DNA of 64,000 nt from Spongospora subterranea. Lineage: Eukaryota > Endomyxa > Phytomyxea > Plasmodiophorida > Plasmodiophoridae. Each line of letters opens with the position of its first letter. Within the stretch, counting starts at the first letter, position 1. The stretch lies in assembly GCA_900404475.1 (NCBI GenBank), contig OUQQ01000010.1:1-64000 (forward strand), read 5' to 3'. The position numbers and the translations under genes were made by a program. Below are positions 22,146 to 34,200 of the stretch, piece by piece. The notes beneath the pieces were generated by a model. It was not told the origin of the DNA. It was given only the letters and a program-made list of their open reading frames with translations, and searched no databases.

Positions 22146-22667
22146 CTAGATAATTACACAGTGACAACAACAGCTGTTTTTCTCATGTTTCTTATACTGA
22201 GCAAGATATGTGACCTGTCTAGAATTGATTGCACCTTTGCGCTCCTTCCTGATAAACACTATCGCGTCCAATGGGTCCATGTGTGCGAACTCAATTAGCG
22301 CGATGGCGACAAGAACTGGGGCTCTTCCAAGACCCGCCACACAGTGAACTGCAATTGCCGGGTTTGAATCTGTGTTGTCTTTGAATGTCTTCCTGACAAG
22401 ATTTAACCATTCTTCGACGACTTCTAATGGAGGGGGATCACCATCGGGGAAGGGGAGTTCCAGCACGTCGATATGCTGTTGCTTGAGAGGAACGGAAGAG
22501 TAGGTGGGCTCACATGCACGAACAACATGGCTAACATTATGGTGTCGTAGTTGAGTGATGTAGCCAGGCAAGTTTGTATCAGTTGGAGCATCCATAATCA
22601 GGAAGCGCATGTTGAATTTGACGATAAGAGTCGGGCGATTACTGCCGGAGGGCCCAGTCGCATTCAT
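22146..22667 (-). CDS. PRL-type (PTP4A) prenylated protein tyrosine phosphatase
   Basis: A single-exon protein of 173 residues starting at the Met of 'MNATGPSGSNRPTLIV'. The frame is open further upstream to 22823, but that part resembles no family member. The P-loop is 'VHCVAGLGRAPVLVA', a CX5R catalytic site with the Ala after Arg that marks PRL phosphatases. 'LPFPDGDPPP' supplies the general-acid Asp loop, and 'AIVFIRKERKGAINSRQVTY' is typical of the family. The C terminus is a Cys-rich run ending in the CAAX box 'CVII', which predicts prenylation and membrane attachment. PRLs act at the plasma membrane and endosomes and bind CNNM magnesium transporters in animals. Confidence 0.93.
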   Translation of the reverse strand: MNATGPSGSNRPTLIVKFNMRFLIMDAPTDTNLPGYITQLRHHNVSHVVRACEPTYSSVPLKQQHIDVLELPFPDGDPPPLEVVEEWLNLVRKTFKDNTDSNPAIAVHCVAGLGRAPVLVAIALIEFAHMDPLDAIVFIRKERKGAINSRQVTYLAQYKKHEKNSCCCHCVII

Positions 22668-23879
22668 GGGCCTGGGGCATGGACAGGGGACAACAACAGC
22701 AACGCAGAGAGTCTCACAATCATACACGTGCTTGGACGGAGGGTCGAGCGATTGAAGGAAGGAATGCTGGAGGACCGAAAACGAGCGATAACAACACCAC
22801 AGGTGGATAACAAACAAGAGCAACTGACGGGACGGTCAGAGAACAGCAAGTCCGCATGGAAATATTGCGCACCGGAGCCCAGATTGGCTCACGCTTGAGT
22901 TACACATACCTGATTGGGACTGACGACGATTGGCTCAAGGGCGGCCGCTCGGCCTCGCTGGACAACCGACGCAGGCCGACGACGCCGCTCGGCGGAAGGT
23001 GTCGATCCCTTGGAACGGGTGTTGAGATTGTTAATCAACCAGACCGTCACAGGGCTGATCAATCTGACTGCGCCGTTCCAGCAAGTATTATATACCTGAT
23101 CAATCAATCACCTCCAGATCTGGACTCCGCTTTTTTTTGCCCTCCAGTTTTTCACCGAAGATATTTCAGGGCACACGAACTCACCACAAACACACTCATA
23201 ATTTATGTGGTCCCGTCCCTGGGCTAAAAGGCATAATAACACAGACGATTGTACTACGCCATTCGGTTGTAGGTTTACGAGTTAGAGTTGAAAGACTGTT
23301 CAATGGTTTAGTCTTTGCGATCTTCCTTTTTTTACCGTCCACCATGATTTCTCGATGATACGCTTGCATTTTTCAATTCGCCCAAAAAGAGTTTGAAATT
23401 CACGACTAGAGAAGATCAATTTGAGAAGTTCAGGCGTTAAGTCTTTGATAAAAAATACATTCTTTATTTACTAGTAGGAAAGTGTTTTTGTGCTGAAGGT
23501 TCCCCTGTGATTGCGTCGTCCATAATGAGTTCAGTCTCAACAATCAACTGTTTCGTAATCGAACATCAATGCGATGCCTTCAATCCAGTACATTCATTGT
23601 GCGGCGTAATGCCCATGCAGTCTCCCAATGTCTGTCTTTGGTTTTTTTTCAAAGGAAAACGTGATATAGAATCGGGTGCTGTTTTACCGTCGCGACGCCG
23701 CTCCTATGTGCAATTTGATTCGAGAACTTTCACTGACCGCTTTTCAGCAACCTATAGGTCTATTTTTGGATTCCAACAGTTATCGAGTTTTAACGAGTCA
23801 AAAGATGCGGTTTCGCATGACCGTTCCCGATATTTCCGCCCACAGCTCAACTAAATGGTTGTCGGTTTTGAAACTGATG
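22668..23879. other. Intergenic, no gene recognised
   Basis: It contains the PRL promoter, a GC-rich patch at about 22935-23010 and short 'GATCAATC' repeats near 23055-23110. Open frames on both strands lack domains. Part of the right half may be decayed transposon sequence. Confidence 0.4.
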
Positions 23880-24240
23880 GGGGAGATGCCCTAGCAAGCA
23901 AACATGTAGTATTGAGCAACGAACAACGCCAGGCGATATAGCTGTCGCTTCTGACGAAATTGCGAAACGGGAATCCTGTGAAAGGCGCGTTCTCTGGTCG
24001 TTTTGATGTCGGGTGGCGAACCGTCAGCCGTATCTGGCGTCAAGCACAGCAAGCTGTAGCTGAGGGAGCGCTGGTGCCGTGTGTCAACAACCATTTCACG
24101 AACGGCGGTAGGAAGAAAATCGAAATCAACCCATCAGCCCTTCTGGACGTCCCGCTTTCTCGTCGATCTTCTATTCGTTGCATGGCAGAGGCAACTGTAT
24201 TTTTCCCGTTCCACTTTAGCTAGCTAGACGCGCCAAAGAG
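23880..24240 (+). mobile_element. Tc1/mariner-like transposase N-terminal fragment
   Basis: The plus strand reads 'HVVLSNEQRQAI', a stop, then 'LSLLTKLRNGNPVKGAFSGR' and 'FDVGWRTVSRIWRQAQQ'. This is the helix-turn-helix DNA-binding start of a Tc1/mariner family common in protists and zoosporic fungi. An internal TAG at about 23939 and the absence of the DDE catalytic domain show that it is a dead fragment. It ends shortly before the GH125 gene. Confidence 0.6.
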
Positions 24241-24389
24241 GGGACAATCCGCCGGCATGCGAGCGCGATCAAACCACTTTCGACGTTGTCAAACAAGATA
24301 TTACTCCACCCCATCTGCTATGAATGTGTCGTGCGCTCTGAGACCGGCCTTTTTTGTGCGACATCGTTAATAGGTAGTCACAAGTAGAA

Positions 24390-26180
24390 ATGCGGGTCAC
24401 GATTAGATCATTGATTTGCATCGTGCTGTCCTGCGATGCTCTAATCGACGTCTCGCGATCATATGCTGTGATCGAGTCCGATCGTCCACCCCCTGACGAC
24501 CGACAATTTGTGAGCCCCATCGTTGATGCAACAATCGCCAACATTTCCTCCAGAATGCGGGACCCGTTGCTGGCTCGAATATTCAGTAACTGTTTACCTA
24601 ACTCTCTAGGTAATTGGCTCTTAGCAAATGAGTTTTCTTTGGGGTCCATTGTTTTTCTTCTGTAGATACGACAATCTTGTCTAGTAACCAAGAGAATCCA
24701 TCAACGTTCGTAATTACTGGGGATATTCATGCAATGTGGCTACGCGACTCAACCAATCAAGTTCTGCCGTATTTGCGGTTCGCCAACCATGATCTGAAAT
24801 TGCGAAAGATGTTATGTGGCGTAATCCAGCAACAAGCCGAACAAGTGCTGGAGGATCCCTATTCTAACGCGTTCAACCAATTTCCATCGGGTGGTGGGCA
24901 TAGACATGATGTCAGATATCCTCCTTTGAAGCACATTGTTTTTGAGGGCAAATACGAGCTGGACTCATTGGCCTCGGTGTTAAAATTAGCTTCGTCGTAT
25001 TATGCTGCAACCAAAGATCATACTTGCTTCCTTTTGAACGATAAACGGGTTTTGCGTGCCGTCGAAATAATCTTAAAGACGATTATTGCTGAACAAGAAA
25101 GCTCTGCCGATAATGTCTCCGTGGCCTCTTACATATTCCAACGAAAAACAGGTAAGCCACATTGATAAGCGTGTTGTTTCCCAAAATCCATGTGATACAC
25201 TAGAGGTGGCAACCGATACTTTGATGCTTCAAGGCCGAGGTGCTCCTGGGAAAAAATGCGGTAATTTTGTCAACTTTCTTTCTCGCCTGTTTCAGTAATG
25301 TGTTTCAGGTTTGAGCAAAAGTTATTTTCGTCCTAGTGATGATTCAAATACGTTTCCCTTCTCTGTATTCTGCCTGTCGAATTGTGGCGCGTTTGCTTAT
25401 AATATTTCAGATTCCGTCCAATGCTTTCGCATCAGTTGAGCTGCACCGCATTGCGCTAACATTGAAGGCAGTTTACCCAGGCGATGACCTTGCAGCCGGT
25501 CTGTCACTAAAATCAAGCAATCTTGCCGAAGAGTTGTCCGATGCAATCATGGAGCATGGTGTTCAAGACGGCCATTTTGTGTACGAAATTGATGGGCTTG
25601 GAAATTCCATATTTATGGATGACGCTAACGTTCCCAGTCTTCTCAGCTTTCCTTATATTGGTAAACAATATTTTAAACATTTTATGGAGGTGGATGTCTG
25701 AAATTGTCACAGGCTTTACTTCTACTAACAATTCCTTATACCGAGCCACTCGCGCGAAGGTTTTGTCGTCTGCGAACGCTTATTATTTCTCTGGACGAGA
25801 AGGGTCAGGTGTCGGTGGTCCACACGTTGGAATGGATCAGATTTGGCCCATGGCAATAATCATTCAAGTAAATCAGTATCTAAATTTTATTTCACATCAA
25901 TCAATTATGTGCATGACAGGCTTTGACTAGTGTTGACGACAAGGAAATAACCGAGTGTTTAGAAATTCTACGCAACACCACAGCAGATACGTACTTCATG
26001 CACGAAAGCTTTGATTGTGAAAATGCGAAATCTTTCACCAGGCCATGGTTTGCCTGGGCAAATTCTATGTTCGGAGAGCTCATTCTGATGCTTGCTGAGC
26101 ATCGGCCGCACCTGATTTTTGTCGCGCCTATAGGTGATGACGATTATTTAATACGGAGCCCCATTCAACCCCTTGAGTAA
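24390..26180 (+). CDS. GH125 exo-alpha-1,6-mannosidase (Mug157-like)
   Basis: Exons 24390-24609, 24666-25151, 25204-25260, 25309-25364, 25411-25660, 25713-25867 and 25920-26180 join in frame to 494 residues, the family's usual size. It begins with a signal peptide or anchor ('MRVTIRSLICIVLSCDALID'). Family hallmarks: 'GDIHAMWLRDSTNQVLPY', 'FEGKYELDSLASVLKL', 'YFRPSDDSNTFPFS', 'IPSNAFASVELHR', 'GGPHVGMDQIWPM' and 'FTRPWFAWANSMFGELI'. GH125 enzymes remove terminal alpha-1,6-linked mannose by inversion; the signal implies the secretory pathway or outside of the cell. The C-terminal 20 residues after 'HLIF' match nothing known to me and may be species-specific. The gene is convergent with the giant TIG gene. 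Confidence 0.93.
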
Positions 26181-26565
26181 TCACACTGAGTACTTTTCTC
26201 GCAAATAATGTGCTTCTAATTCGGGTTCTGAAGTAATAAAACAATGCGGATCTGATGAATAGCCATTCGTTTTTAGTATCAACACGCTGTTAATAGGAAT
26301 CGACATTTCTATTAGGCTTGAAGAGCAGTACAAGACGTTCATAAATACAGTAGTACTCCTTTTTTCGGTGCGATAAATAGCTTTGGAGATCGTCGACGTT
26401 AGACAATCTCACAAATGGGATTGGCAGAAGAAAGGAGAGAATATACGGTTAAACAATGTCAAACTGCTCTCGTGTTCAACTAGTTTAGGCTCGTGTCATT
26501 GCAAACCCGATGTACAACCGAGTAAATTTGGAAAATACGTATGTACTACATTATTTTAAATAAAT
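26181..26565. other. Intergenic between two convergent genes
   Basis: Shared 3' flank of the GH125 gene and the giant TIG gene. No coding feature seen. Confidence 0.5.
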
Positions 26566-28200
26566 TTATTGTCTCTTGAGTTTATCGTCCTCGAGCCCCT
26601 TGTCAGGTTCATGATCAAATCGCTGCGTTTCAATCACTTCCTGTTTTCTGCAATATATGGCTAATCGAGCATCGTTCATCCAAAAAGTGATGAGCTGATC
26701 CGTTAGATCAGATACTGGCCCAACTACATTCTTATTGCCGGCATCAAGGCCAGCGTATTCATAATCACTCTCAGAGCTTGATTCTTCAATTGTCGCAGTG
26801 GCAGAAACAGCAGCGGGCATCGACTCTGCAACCGCTGACCGCCGGTAATCAACAATTTTAAGACGGACCAGACTGTAAACGGTGTCATTAGCATAAAATT
26901 CGTTGATACTTGGATATGATTGGTACTTGAGCCATTGTTGATAAATTTGCTCCGAAATCGAAGAAACTGTAATACTTTTTGCGGCATCGCGAACAGTCGT
27001 CTCAACATCGTCATCGCTATCGCCATCGTCAGAGAGGTATTGAGTGTTCTCACGTAGCGCAGTCTAAAAAAAATGCATAAGTAAACAGTTTTTTCAACGA
27101 GTATTGCTTCCGGTGGACCTCTTGCTTCCGCTTCTTCAATATTTGGCGAATGGTTTGTAGCCACATCACAGCTATCTTTCTTGTAACGCCGCTCAATTTC
27201 GTCAAAGCGTCCTTTAACTCTTCCTGTAGTTTCAAACAACAGTTAAGTTTGCAGATGCGATAGTATCGGCGCGCAATTAGTTTACCTGCTCGTCGATGCA
27301 TCGTTTGCACATTGCAGAGAATTCTGCACGAGCATCCAAGTAGTTCTTCCATTTGAGAGCATCAACTGCGTGCACTGTTGTGACCTCTTCCATATGATGG
27401 TATCGATTGACAAGATGATCAATGTTAGGTTCAGATTCCTGTCAATCATAAATAAAGCTTTTGTCAAACAAAGCAACCAGTTATGCCTCATACCGTGAGG
27501 ACGTTATCTGTGGATTCGCAACGGCTACATTTCCGACCATGCAGATCGAGCCACGTCTGTGTTATTTCCTCGTACATTGACCGCAACTTTATCCGCCAAC
27601 GAGCCACCGCAAGCCAACCCGTGCCGACCTGCATAAAAAGTTTGAAACTTGATTTGGAAACAAGTTCCAGCTCCGTACGGTTTGGCAAATCTGTGGAACT
27701 TTTGCGTAGCGAAATTCTTTCATTTGCTGAGCGAACTCATCTCCACTTGACGAATCGCTACTGACTTCAGCAACAGCACCTTCCTCGCCTTTGGTGGTGA
27801 GCAATACCCGACCAAGTTGGGCCAAGGCACGAGAGCGGTCGCGACGAACATTTCGAGGAGAGACAATCTGAGATTTGTTACTATTGAACGTATGGAAGAT
27901 TATAATCTCACCTGTTCAAGCTGAAGCACCAGCCATGTGCGATTGAATTTTACGAAATCACTTCTAAAAGAGTCATCCAGCAATCTTGGCGTTTCTATGC
28001 GCTTCATATCGTTTTGGAGTTGAATTTTGGCCAATGCCGCCATGTGCTCAATTTCCTCCCAATCGGTAATTTTCACCTAAGATTCGTAACTGAAAATCTA
28101 TCAGTGAAATCACTGCGTAAGGTACTTTTTTCTTTGCAGATTCATTCTTATTAGTCTGAAATCTGTTTCTTATTCGCCAAAGGCCAAACATGTCAGCGAC
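26566..28200 (-). other. Cytoplasmic C-terminal tail with paired CxxC motifs (part of giant gene)
   Basis: After the last membrane segment the exons encode a charged helical stretch ('EEIEHMAALAKIQLQNDMKR', then 'NRSRALAQLGRVLL'). A conserved-looking module follows: 'WLDLHGRKCSRCES' (near 27510) and, about 50 residues later, 'RAEFCAMCKRCIDEQ' (near 27300). Together they give CX2C and CX2CX2C clusters that could bind one zinc. An acidic Ser-rich linker and a short helical end ('ITFWMNDARLAIYCRKQ') close the protein. I recognise no named zinc-finger family. Introns interrupt the module near 27490 and 27290. Confidence 0.6.
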
Positions 28201-31200
28201 CGAGCAACTGATTTTGACGATGGTCATTTGAAGCTATCAATTAGGTCAGTCGACGTAGTAGACGTAAAAACCGATATGATTACTAGCAACGATAAAAGCA
28301 TTATAGCAGGCGTTAGTGGGTCACCAAACATGTTGTAACTATGTCTGACCATGGCCTGGATTACAAGTGAGGCAGCGATTATATGTGATGAGGCAAACGA
28401 TACCGACCTCAGACCCAAGTGTGACAAAAATCATTCCCATTGTTGTTAAAATTGTGCTGAAACTGTACTGCTCCGAAAAACTGAACTGATGAATCGACCT
28501 GATTGAGGGGTCGATGCCTAAAACAGATTTGAAAAATGCTCATTTCCTACAATCGCTTCATCCTACCCATATCCATCTGTGTCTCGCATGCCTGCCAACG
28601 CATCTCCCTTGTTAAAAACTTGAACTGACAATATTTGAGATACGAATAGATCTTGAAGCCATGAAACAGTTCAAGGATATTGATTATAAAGGCATTGAAA
28701 AGAATCGTGTAAGGCAGGATAATGATGGCGAAAACTAAATAATAGACCATATCAGCTTCTCGGATGCCATACGTAATAGGAATCTGCAAGGGAACACGTT
28801 AAAGGGTGAAAGTGCGCTCCTGATTAACCAACCTGAAGTTCTTGTCGGAATACAATCATCATTAGTAATACTAACGGACAAAACGTGGCACCAATCATTG
28901 AGGTGGCGTGGTCGTTGAAGGCTTCGATTACAGGTTCTAAAACTTCCTCCTCCTCATCATCATTCTCCTCTTCGTGTTGATCGTCTTCTCCAGAACCCTC
29001 TTCCAAATCTTTAGTGGCAGGTGCGTATCCTAACTTTCGTCGGCTTCGCGAATATGAGATAAGAGCAAGGGATCACGAAATCAGCATTTCTTACCGATCC
29101 GATTCTTTTCTCGCTGCTCGTATCCGCAGTTGGCGATTTATATATTTAACTCCTTTTTGATATGCTTTCGATAGCGTTTCTGATATTAAATCTCGGCTTG
29201 GACTGATGTACATGCAATCAAGAACGTCAAAGACTGTATCAGTAACAAAGCCTAACAAATCAACGTGAATTGTTGGACAAATATTCCACGAAAATAAGTC
29301 CAAACCAGTTACGAATCCAGTCAAATCGGGTGCCCCCATTGTCATAACAAACGTTGTAGCACCATAAGCTGCCTGACAAGTAGGACCGATAAACCTGTGG
29401 GTTTTTTAGGAAAGCGAAGTACGAACCTGTAAGGGGGCCATTAACAGCTGTTCTTTAACTAACGATTTCATAGAAAATTGGATGATAGGGGACACAAGCT
29501 TGAGCAGTATGATAATCTCAACCGTGTATGTGCTAAACGACAAATAGAACTGGGCTAAAGTCGTGCATTGAAACTTTCTGAGTGAATACGTACGAAAACA
29601 TGACAGAGTAGCTATATTCTATCATAAACACTAAGATACAAGACACAAAAAGGCACGATGATACGAAATGGAACCGCTTCCAAAGCCGCGGATGCCAGGT
29701 TCGATCAATTGGTTCAGACTCAGCCGCGTTAACAGCGGCCTCAAATTGTTCGTGCCTGTCCCCATTCATTTCGATTGATCTCACTCGCCGGACCTGAAAT
29801 CAAATAAGTCTTGAGTAGATTTGCTTGGCCTCACCATGACTTTTTTGGGGATGAATAGCTGTGATCCCAAACAAATCCCATGAAAACCCAACGTCAAAAA
29901 GGCGACCGCTAGTCGCCCACCGCGGTATGTTTTTGCTTCAACGTACGAAGGAGTTGCGAAGTTTGCGAAGCTTCCGGAATAGGAGCCAAACGCATCTGTC
30001 AACATGCTGAACATGAAAGTATTACATTGCTCAAGGCTTCCACCGTACCCATTGTAATGAGAACGAAGTCTATAATAGCTAGAATTATGAAAATCGGTGC
30101 ACTGAACAATGCGATGCCAATCAACGGCTTGGACTCCGACAGCATTAAGAAATCCCATAGTTTAAAAGTTGATTTGAACTTGACACGAGAAAGCAATTTA
30201 TGCAGCGACCTATATGCATAAACTTAGAGACTGTAGAGAGCATCAAAAATTGGTTATAATACCAGTAGACAACGACACATGCGCACATGACAGTACCGAT
30301 ACCGATGAATAAAGTAAAATACACTACAAAATCAAAAGCGAATCGATTTACTAATTCTGTGTATCCTAAAGGTCGTAAAACAGCCTGGAAAAGTTCTCAG
30401 AAATTGGGGTAACAGCAACCAGCTTCCTAACCTCAAACTGATATGTGTAGTTTGTTGTAAATTTATCAACATCGAACTGATCGAAATACAAGCTAGCAGT
30501 AATGATTTTCTTGCGCCGTGCATCCACCTAACTGAATTAGCACAGAGAGAGCGAGCGATTCAGAAAGCAAACCTGTTGATATTCAACCTCAAAGCGAACA
30601 AGCCGAGGTACCTGAGTCTTATCCGAATTTGAATCCAGACTTGACGCCATGACAGGAATCAATGAATCGCTCCCGATATCATTTGACAAAGCTTCAGCTA
30701 CAGATAATTGTCGGTGAAAGCAGCAAGATGTAGAGCTCATACAAACCTAATGCAACGGGACCTTGCAAGATTTGTTCGTAGGTCACTGGGGAAGAAGTTA
30801 TGTAAAACGTCGGGGTTGGTGTGGATGCCTAACACGACACTCAATACTGACCCCAAGATGAATTTCTCATTAGAAATTGCTACCATATACCACCGGTCCA
30901 AAATACCAACAGACGATAATATCTCTTCGTAGCTGCATTCATAGACGTTATAGCAGAAATCGGCTACAGGGTTTTGGCCAAAATTCAATGCACCGACTGG
31001 TTGAGTATCCTGTGGTCGCCATCAAACAACAAGCAGTACGTACAGTCATTCAACACGCTCTTACGGATTCGGAAATCAAAGAACAATTGTGACTCTCAAA
31101 AAGTTGAAAAAAATATAGATACGAATCAAAACCGCGACAATTGGATATGTAAGGCATGAACGGGTCGGCATAGTAATCGTTCGCCTCGGTGCTTGAGACA

Positions 31201-34200
31201 AAAACATCTGCGAAATCGTCATTGATTAAGGGAACCTCAGAAGACAAATCCGTGCTCTATTGAAGAATGCTGCAATCAATTGACCCGACAAAAGATGCTT
31301 AGAACGGCTCATACAGTATTGTCAGATTGTAAGGGCGCGACGATAGTAGGTTTTGAAGTCGTAAAAGTAACGAACAAATCCGACTCATCCGAGCGAGGCA
31401 AATTCAACGGCAATTCGAGCTGCAGACTTCAAGTTAGCGAAAAATTGGTTCCATTAAACAGATTCAAGTCTGGTACCTCGAGTGACTTGGAGAGAACTGA
31501 AACAAAGGTGTCCTTTGTTCCCAGGACAGCTCGATTGGGGCGAGTTCTAGTGAGATTTGTTATGTTGACGAACGACATAGCTGCCCATAAACTGATTCCA
31601 TGAATAATTTCGATTCTCCATGTAAAAGATATCGGGACTCTCGCTATTACGCTCAACTGTTATAAAGATTAGAATCAATAAACTGGACACAACGGGATAG
31701 CATACTTGAACATCATCGTGTTTACTGGTCAGGGCCGACTCGAAACTAACAGGAAGACGGCGCCTTGTTCCTTCTTGTCCGTCCGTATAAAACGACAGTT
31801 GCCAGTGAACAGAATATGTGATGTTCAAAGGGGTGGACGCGAAATTGAAATCTGCAACAATGACATCGAGGGGTTCGATATCTTGGAACCTGTGGCACGT
31901 CAACATATGTCAACAACAACGAGATCGCAATCGTTGAGCTCACCAATAATCAACCGGGGCGCGAACATACGTCGATATCCCACTCCCAATACGATTCAGA
32001 TTGACGGGAGAAAACTCTGTTGCAGGTCCGAAATCCGGAATAACAGTGCAATCTTCTATGTGCTGAGATCTTTCAAGACTTTGAGTTCCCAAGGGACAGA
32101 CCTGAAGAACGATCAGGTAACCAAGACTTGAAGGTTAGAAGCTAATTAACCTGCGAGTATCTGATGTTGATAATTCCATTTGGTAATGGGGTGTAAACAG
32201 TAAAAAAATCACAGTCTTCATTTGGGTCAGATGAGTCAGAAGCAATGTCCGAAGGACGGCAAACAGTCCAGAATTTGTCCCATACCGTAGTATCATCACC
32301 TGAACAAATAAGTAAGATGAGATGAAGGAATTGGCGATTTCAAACCAGGTCGGCTATCATTGCTTCTCCCAGGAAGAGACTCGTAGACGAGCCCGGGGCC
32401 AGAGGTAGTGTTCGTGCTTTTCAACTTTCTGTACGTTCCTCTAGGGCAATAACTGAAAACCGTTCAGTAATGAATATGTGGGAAACCGACTCCTTTACCG
32501 ATTCAAAGGACATCGGTACAAATTTCGAAGGGAATACGGCGTTCCTTCAACACAAATGTAGCCAGCAGGGCACAGATACTCATACTTAGATTCGATTGTT
32601 GTAGCCGCTGGGCACGCATATCCAGAGGGACATTTGATATCGAATTGAATGGCCGGGTGGGTTCTTTGTCCACATACATATCTGATGGAATATATTATAA
32701 TTGCGCTCAACAAAGCGCTCTGCCATTACCCTTCAACACAGAGAGTTGCCTGCTCCAAATTCCACATTCCGATTAGCCCGCAGACTTTACCGGAGGGGCA
32801 GGGATCGCAAAGAGATTGGTCAACAAGACCAAGCGTATTAGACCACGTGCCTATATTCCGTTTACTCAATCTATAGACAATATGAATTTGTGGAACATTG
32901 AAATAACTGACCTGGAGTACAAGGTTCACAAGTAATGCCTTCTGCCTGAGTTCGATAGTACCCTCTGGGGCACACGATGGGGCGAACCATCCGAAAAGCG
33001 GAACAACTAGTTCAAGTTGAGCATGTCCAAAAAAAGAATAAAAATGATGTACCTGTAACCGGATGGACAAGTTAAACAATTTGTCGCTCCAATCTGGGCT
33101 GAAAATCTTCCAGGGGGACAATCCATTGGCCGGAATTTGGCAATTGTTGACGAATACTGCCCCGGAACGATCACAATAGGGGAAGATGAATTACTTGGGC
33201 AGTAACTGCCTGGTGGGCAGAACCCGGATCCATATACATCAGGAGATCCTTCAAGGCACCACGTTCCAGCCATGCAACCCTTATTATGAGATTAGATATT
33301 ATACATTGGAACAATGCGCCAGTTACTTGAGCATGAGTGAAGTTCCAAAGCTGAACCTGACTGAATCCGACGCCTTCCAAGCAATAGGATCCTGCAGGAC
33401 AAGGTTGAGGAATTCCGTTTTGGCAGAAGAACCCAGCTGGGCATTCTTGCGATTCGTCTTGCTGCCCGTAACTTTGGCAAAGTAGGCCTGAAGATCATTA
33501 AAAATACACCAAAGGACGTATGAACGCAAAATCACTATTCTTACCAGGAGGGCATGCGAGCGGAATTGTCATTCCAGAACTTGGACAGACATAACCTTGC
33601 GGGCAAAGCGAACATACAGCTTTTCCGAAAATGTCAGAATAGCTCCCCCTGTAGAAACAGATGTGAATGCCAAATCGAGCAAGTAATGTCTGATGAAACT
33701 TTCCTTGGGCAGGGTATTGGAACGGCATTGCCTCGTCCTGGGCAAAAGTGGCCAAGCGGGCACAAAAAGATGTCGAGTCCAGTTGACGGACTGTACCATC
33801 CAGGTGGAGTTTCAGAACCTAAATGTGATGATTACATCCGGTTTCAGAAATTCACGTTTACATTTACCTTCAGGCCTGGATTCACCTTCACCGCACATTG
33901 CACCAAGATTGCAGATAATGCCGGTGTTGATCGGAGACCCAATAACACAGTATGTTCCGTTTTGGCATGGTATCGGAAATTTAGATTTGATATCACTTGG
34001 CAGCAAGGGGAATGCACTTTTGAACCTTCCTTGAAGTTGTAAGTTACCGACAGTATAATTGAGTGGCGATACGTTTCCCAGACTAAGAGGAAACAATCAG
34101 TGATGCAGATCTTCGTTCAACAGCATGAATTACTTTGAAGTAAGTGTCGATATGTCACACGTGTGACCTTCCGGGCACAAAGATGTCGGGCTACTTTGAC

